From: an uncultured Eubacteriales bacterium
Lineage (GTDB): Bacteria > Bacillota > Clostridia > Christensenellales > Borkfalkiaceae
Direction of reading: 5' to 3'
Assembly (NCBI GenBank): GCA_902767225.1
Contig: CACXGN010000004.1
Coordinates: 1 to 32,567 of the forward strand
Length of the DNA: 32,567 nt
Shown: positions 32,010 through 32,567 of the stretch, in pieces
Layout of the letters: the number at the start of each line of letters is the position of its first letter
Position numbering within the stretch: position 1 is the first letter of the stretch
Program-made: the position numbers and the translations under genes
Notes under the pieces: model-generated
What the model was told of the DNA's origin: nothing
Seen by the model: the letters and a program-made list of their open reading frames with translations, nothing else
The model's database searches: none

Positions 32010-32037
32010 TTGCAAATCGCACATAATTAAGTATAAT
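32010..32037 (+). promoter_or_regulatory. Promoter of the ~200-nt structured RNA
   Basis: TTGCAA (32010-32015) and TATAAT (32032-32037) are 16 nt apart. The predicted start is near 32044. Confidence 0.65.
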
Positions 32038-32043
32038 ATAATT

Positions 32044-32244
32044 ATTGCCTGCGCAGTTCGATAGGAAAAGCAAAAAAAATCCACAATTAAAATTAAAGAA
32101 AATTCCGCAACTTACCGAAGAGCGGTGCTCTTGATCTGTTCTTTAACGATCGCTTAAAAGAGATGCAGACGCGGTAAACGGGTTTTCGCCTGTTGATAAA
32201 ACGGGTTATTATTTTCTTTTCCGTCGGCTACCGCGGGTTTTTTT
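32044..32244 (+). ncRNA. Structured non-coding RNA of about 200 nt, unidentified (6S RNA is one candidate)
   Basis: There is no ORF. The 5' CCTGCG (32048-32053) can pair with CGCGGG at the 3' end (32232-32237), closing the whole molecule. CGCGGTA (32170-32176) pairs with TACCGCG (32229-32235) as an alternative or terminator stem. AAGAGC-GGT-GCTCTT and AACGGG-TTTTCG-CCTGTT (32177-32194) are internal hairpins. Seven T residues (32238-32244) end the unit. Promoter, closing stem, size and terminator fit an independent RNA gene such as 6S RNA, but I see no sequence signature that proves it. No SRP-RNA or tmRNA signature is visible. Confidence 0.5.
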
Positions 32245-32262
32245 ATTTGTTTTTTATTTTGC

Positions 32263-32291
32263 TTGATTTTTTGTATTCCGTATGCTAAAAT
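32263..32291 (+). promoter_or_regulatory. Promoter reading into the tRNA-like tandem array
   Basis: TTGATT (32263-32268) and TAAAAT (32286-32291) are 17 nt apart. A second candidate, TTGCGT (32295-32300) with TAATAT (32317-32322), would start almost exactly at the tRNA-like sequence (32328). Confidence 0.55.
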
Positions 32292-32327
32292 AATTTGCGT
32301 TATAAATAATATAACTTAATATTTTAT

Positions 32328-32384
32328 GGTCTCATGGTCAAGGGTTTTGTGCGCTGCCCTCTAAATAGCAGAATCCGGAGTTCG
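32328..32384 (+). pseudogene. Truncated, degenerate tRNA-like sequence ending in the T-loop (first unit)
   Basis: It resembles a tRNA-Glu-type gene: an acceptor-like GGTCTCA, TG, GTCAAG of the D-arm, a CTGCC anticodon stem, then AATC and CGGAGTTCG of the T-arm. It stops after GTTCG. The D-stem and the anticodon arm (CTGCC-CTCTAAAT-AGCAG) no longer pair well. The 3' half is replaced by a family-2 element. Confidence 0.6.
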
Positions 32385-32467
32385 TCCGTCATTTGACGGG
32401 CAGATTTTCTTGGCAAGGACTCGGTAGCGATAGCGGACGAGCGTCTCCGTGGGCACGGAGACCGAAC
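32385..32467 (+). repeat. tRNA T-loop-associated structured element, family 2, copy B
   Basis: Hairpin CCGTC-ATTT-GACGG (32386-32399), module CTCG-GTAGC-GATA-GCGGA-CGAG (32420-32441), and a terminal hairpin GTCTCCGT-GGGC-ACGGAGAC (32443-32462) followed by CGAAC. CTCCG and its inverse CGGAG repeat the T-stem of the preceding tRNA-like fragment, and the final ACGGAGACCGAAC is nearly the inverted T-arm. Three blocks (23, 16 and 14 nt) are identical to copy A. Confidence 0.78.
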
Positions 32468-32492
32468 ATTTATTGACAAATTAATATTTTAT

Positions 32493-32549
32493 GGCCTCAT
32501 GGTCAAGGGTTTTGTGCGCTGCCCTCTAAATAGCAGAATCCGGAGTTCG
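32493..32549 (+). pseudogene. Truncated, degenerate tRNA-like sequence (second unit), followed by a family-2 copy cut by the window end
   Basis: Same as 32328-32384 except for one base (GGCCTCA in place of GGTCTCA). From 32550 the family-2 element starts again (TCCGTCATTTGATGGGCA) and the window ends inside it. Confidence 0.65.
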
Positions 32550-32567
32550 TCCGTCATTTGATGGGCA

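Larger units (their letters stand above)
32316..32567 (+). repeat. 165-bp tandem array of tRNA-like fragment plus family-2 element
   Basis: The unit beginning TTAATATTTTATGG at 32316 repeats at 32481. The second unit is cut by the window end at 32567. Over the 87 overlapping bases only two differ: 32330 T against 32495 C, and 32397 C against 32562 T. The second change falls in a hairpin stem and keeps pairing as G.T. Confidence 0.9.

Noticed and set aside
32221..32244. ACCGCGG near a T run, resembling a T-box antiterminator element
   Set aside because: The full T-box (GGTGG-ACCGCG), a specifier stem and a downstream aminoacyl-tRNA or amino-acid gene are all missing.
32316..32567. CRISPR array
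   Set aside because: The repeat unit is 165 bp with near-identical content throughout, no short repeats with variable spacers, and no cas genes.

Overview
The window looks like chromosomal DNA from a low-to-mid GC Gram-positive bacterium of the Clostridia (Bacillota). The evidence is a class II (Firmicutes-type) GalT beside GalK, a UPF0340/DUF436 protein, a CdaA diadenylate cyclase, the comEC-holA gene order, AAGGAG-type ribosome binding sites, near-consensus TTGACA/TATAAT promoters and strong intrinsic terminators. An uncultured gut lineage fits, but that placement is inference.

Layout. 1-373 holds no gene, but has a leftward promoter that reads out of the window. 374-4249 carries UPF0340, a glycosyltransferase-like gene divergent from an XRE regulator, and a phosphohexomutase with a Lys/Ala/Pro-rich tail. 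4460-5233 is a tRNA array (Gly, Arg, His, Gln, Lys-TTT, Lys-CTT). 5234-5731 is a non-coding scar containing structured repeats, the stub of a Zot-like phage ATPase gene and a possible small RNA. 5732-8394 is galK-galT, then a DnaQ-like exonuclease. 9269-11692 is an isolated two-gene phage baseplate/tail cassette. 11816-12658 is an SDR. 12792-21264 is a surface-polysaccharide region: flippase, licD, rfbA, rfbB, rfbD and rfbC in one leftward operon, with a Wzz-like copolymerase and a Wzy-like polymerase each on its own promoter. YccF and tRNA-Pro follow. 22597-31939 is one tightly packed leftward operon: comEC, holA, cdaA, a 40-residue membrane microprotein, a DUF1015 gene, a WbsX-type gene, lysC, a malic enzyme gene and an MGMT-like gene. 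31940-32567 is non-coding: a promoter, a structured RNA of about 200 nt, and the start of a 165-bp tandem array.

The most unusual content is a set of short structured elements attached to tRNA genes. At tRNA-Lys(CTT) and tRNA-Pro(CGG), a truncated copy of the tRNA stops in the D-loop after ...GTTGG. A ~90-nt element of three hairpins follows, and the complete tRNA begins exactly 162 nt after the truncated one at both loci. The two elements are about 88% identical and most differences in the stems are compensatory. The last hairpin carries the D-stem sequence of its own host tRNA, in direct and inverted form. A second family (5282-5375, 32385-32467 and a copy cut by the window end) is joined instead at the T-loop after GTTCG, lies next to T-arm sequence, and forms a 165-bp tandem array at the right edge. 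Both families share a GC-loop-GCGGA hairpin module. I do not recognise these elements. They look like a small mobile or recombinational system that enters tRNA loops and leaves a regenerated tRNA. The Zot-like stub beside one copy makes a filamentous-phage or satellite connection possible but unproven.
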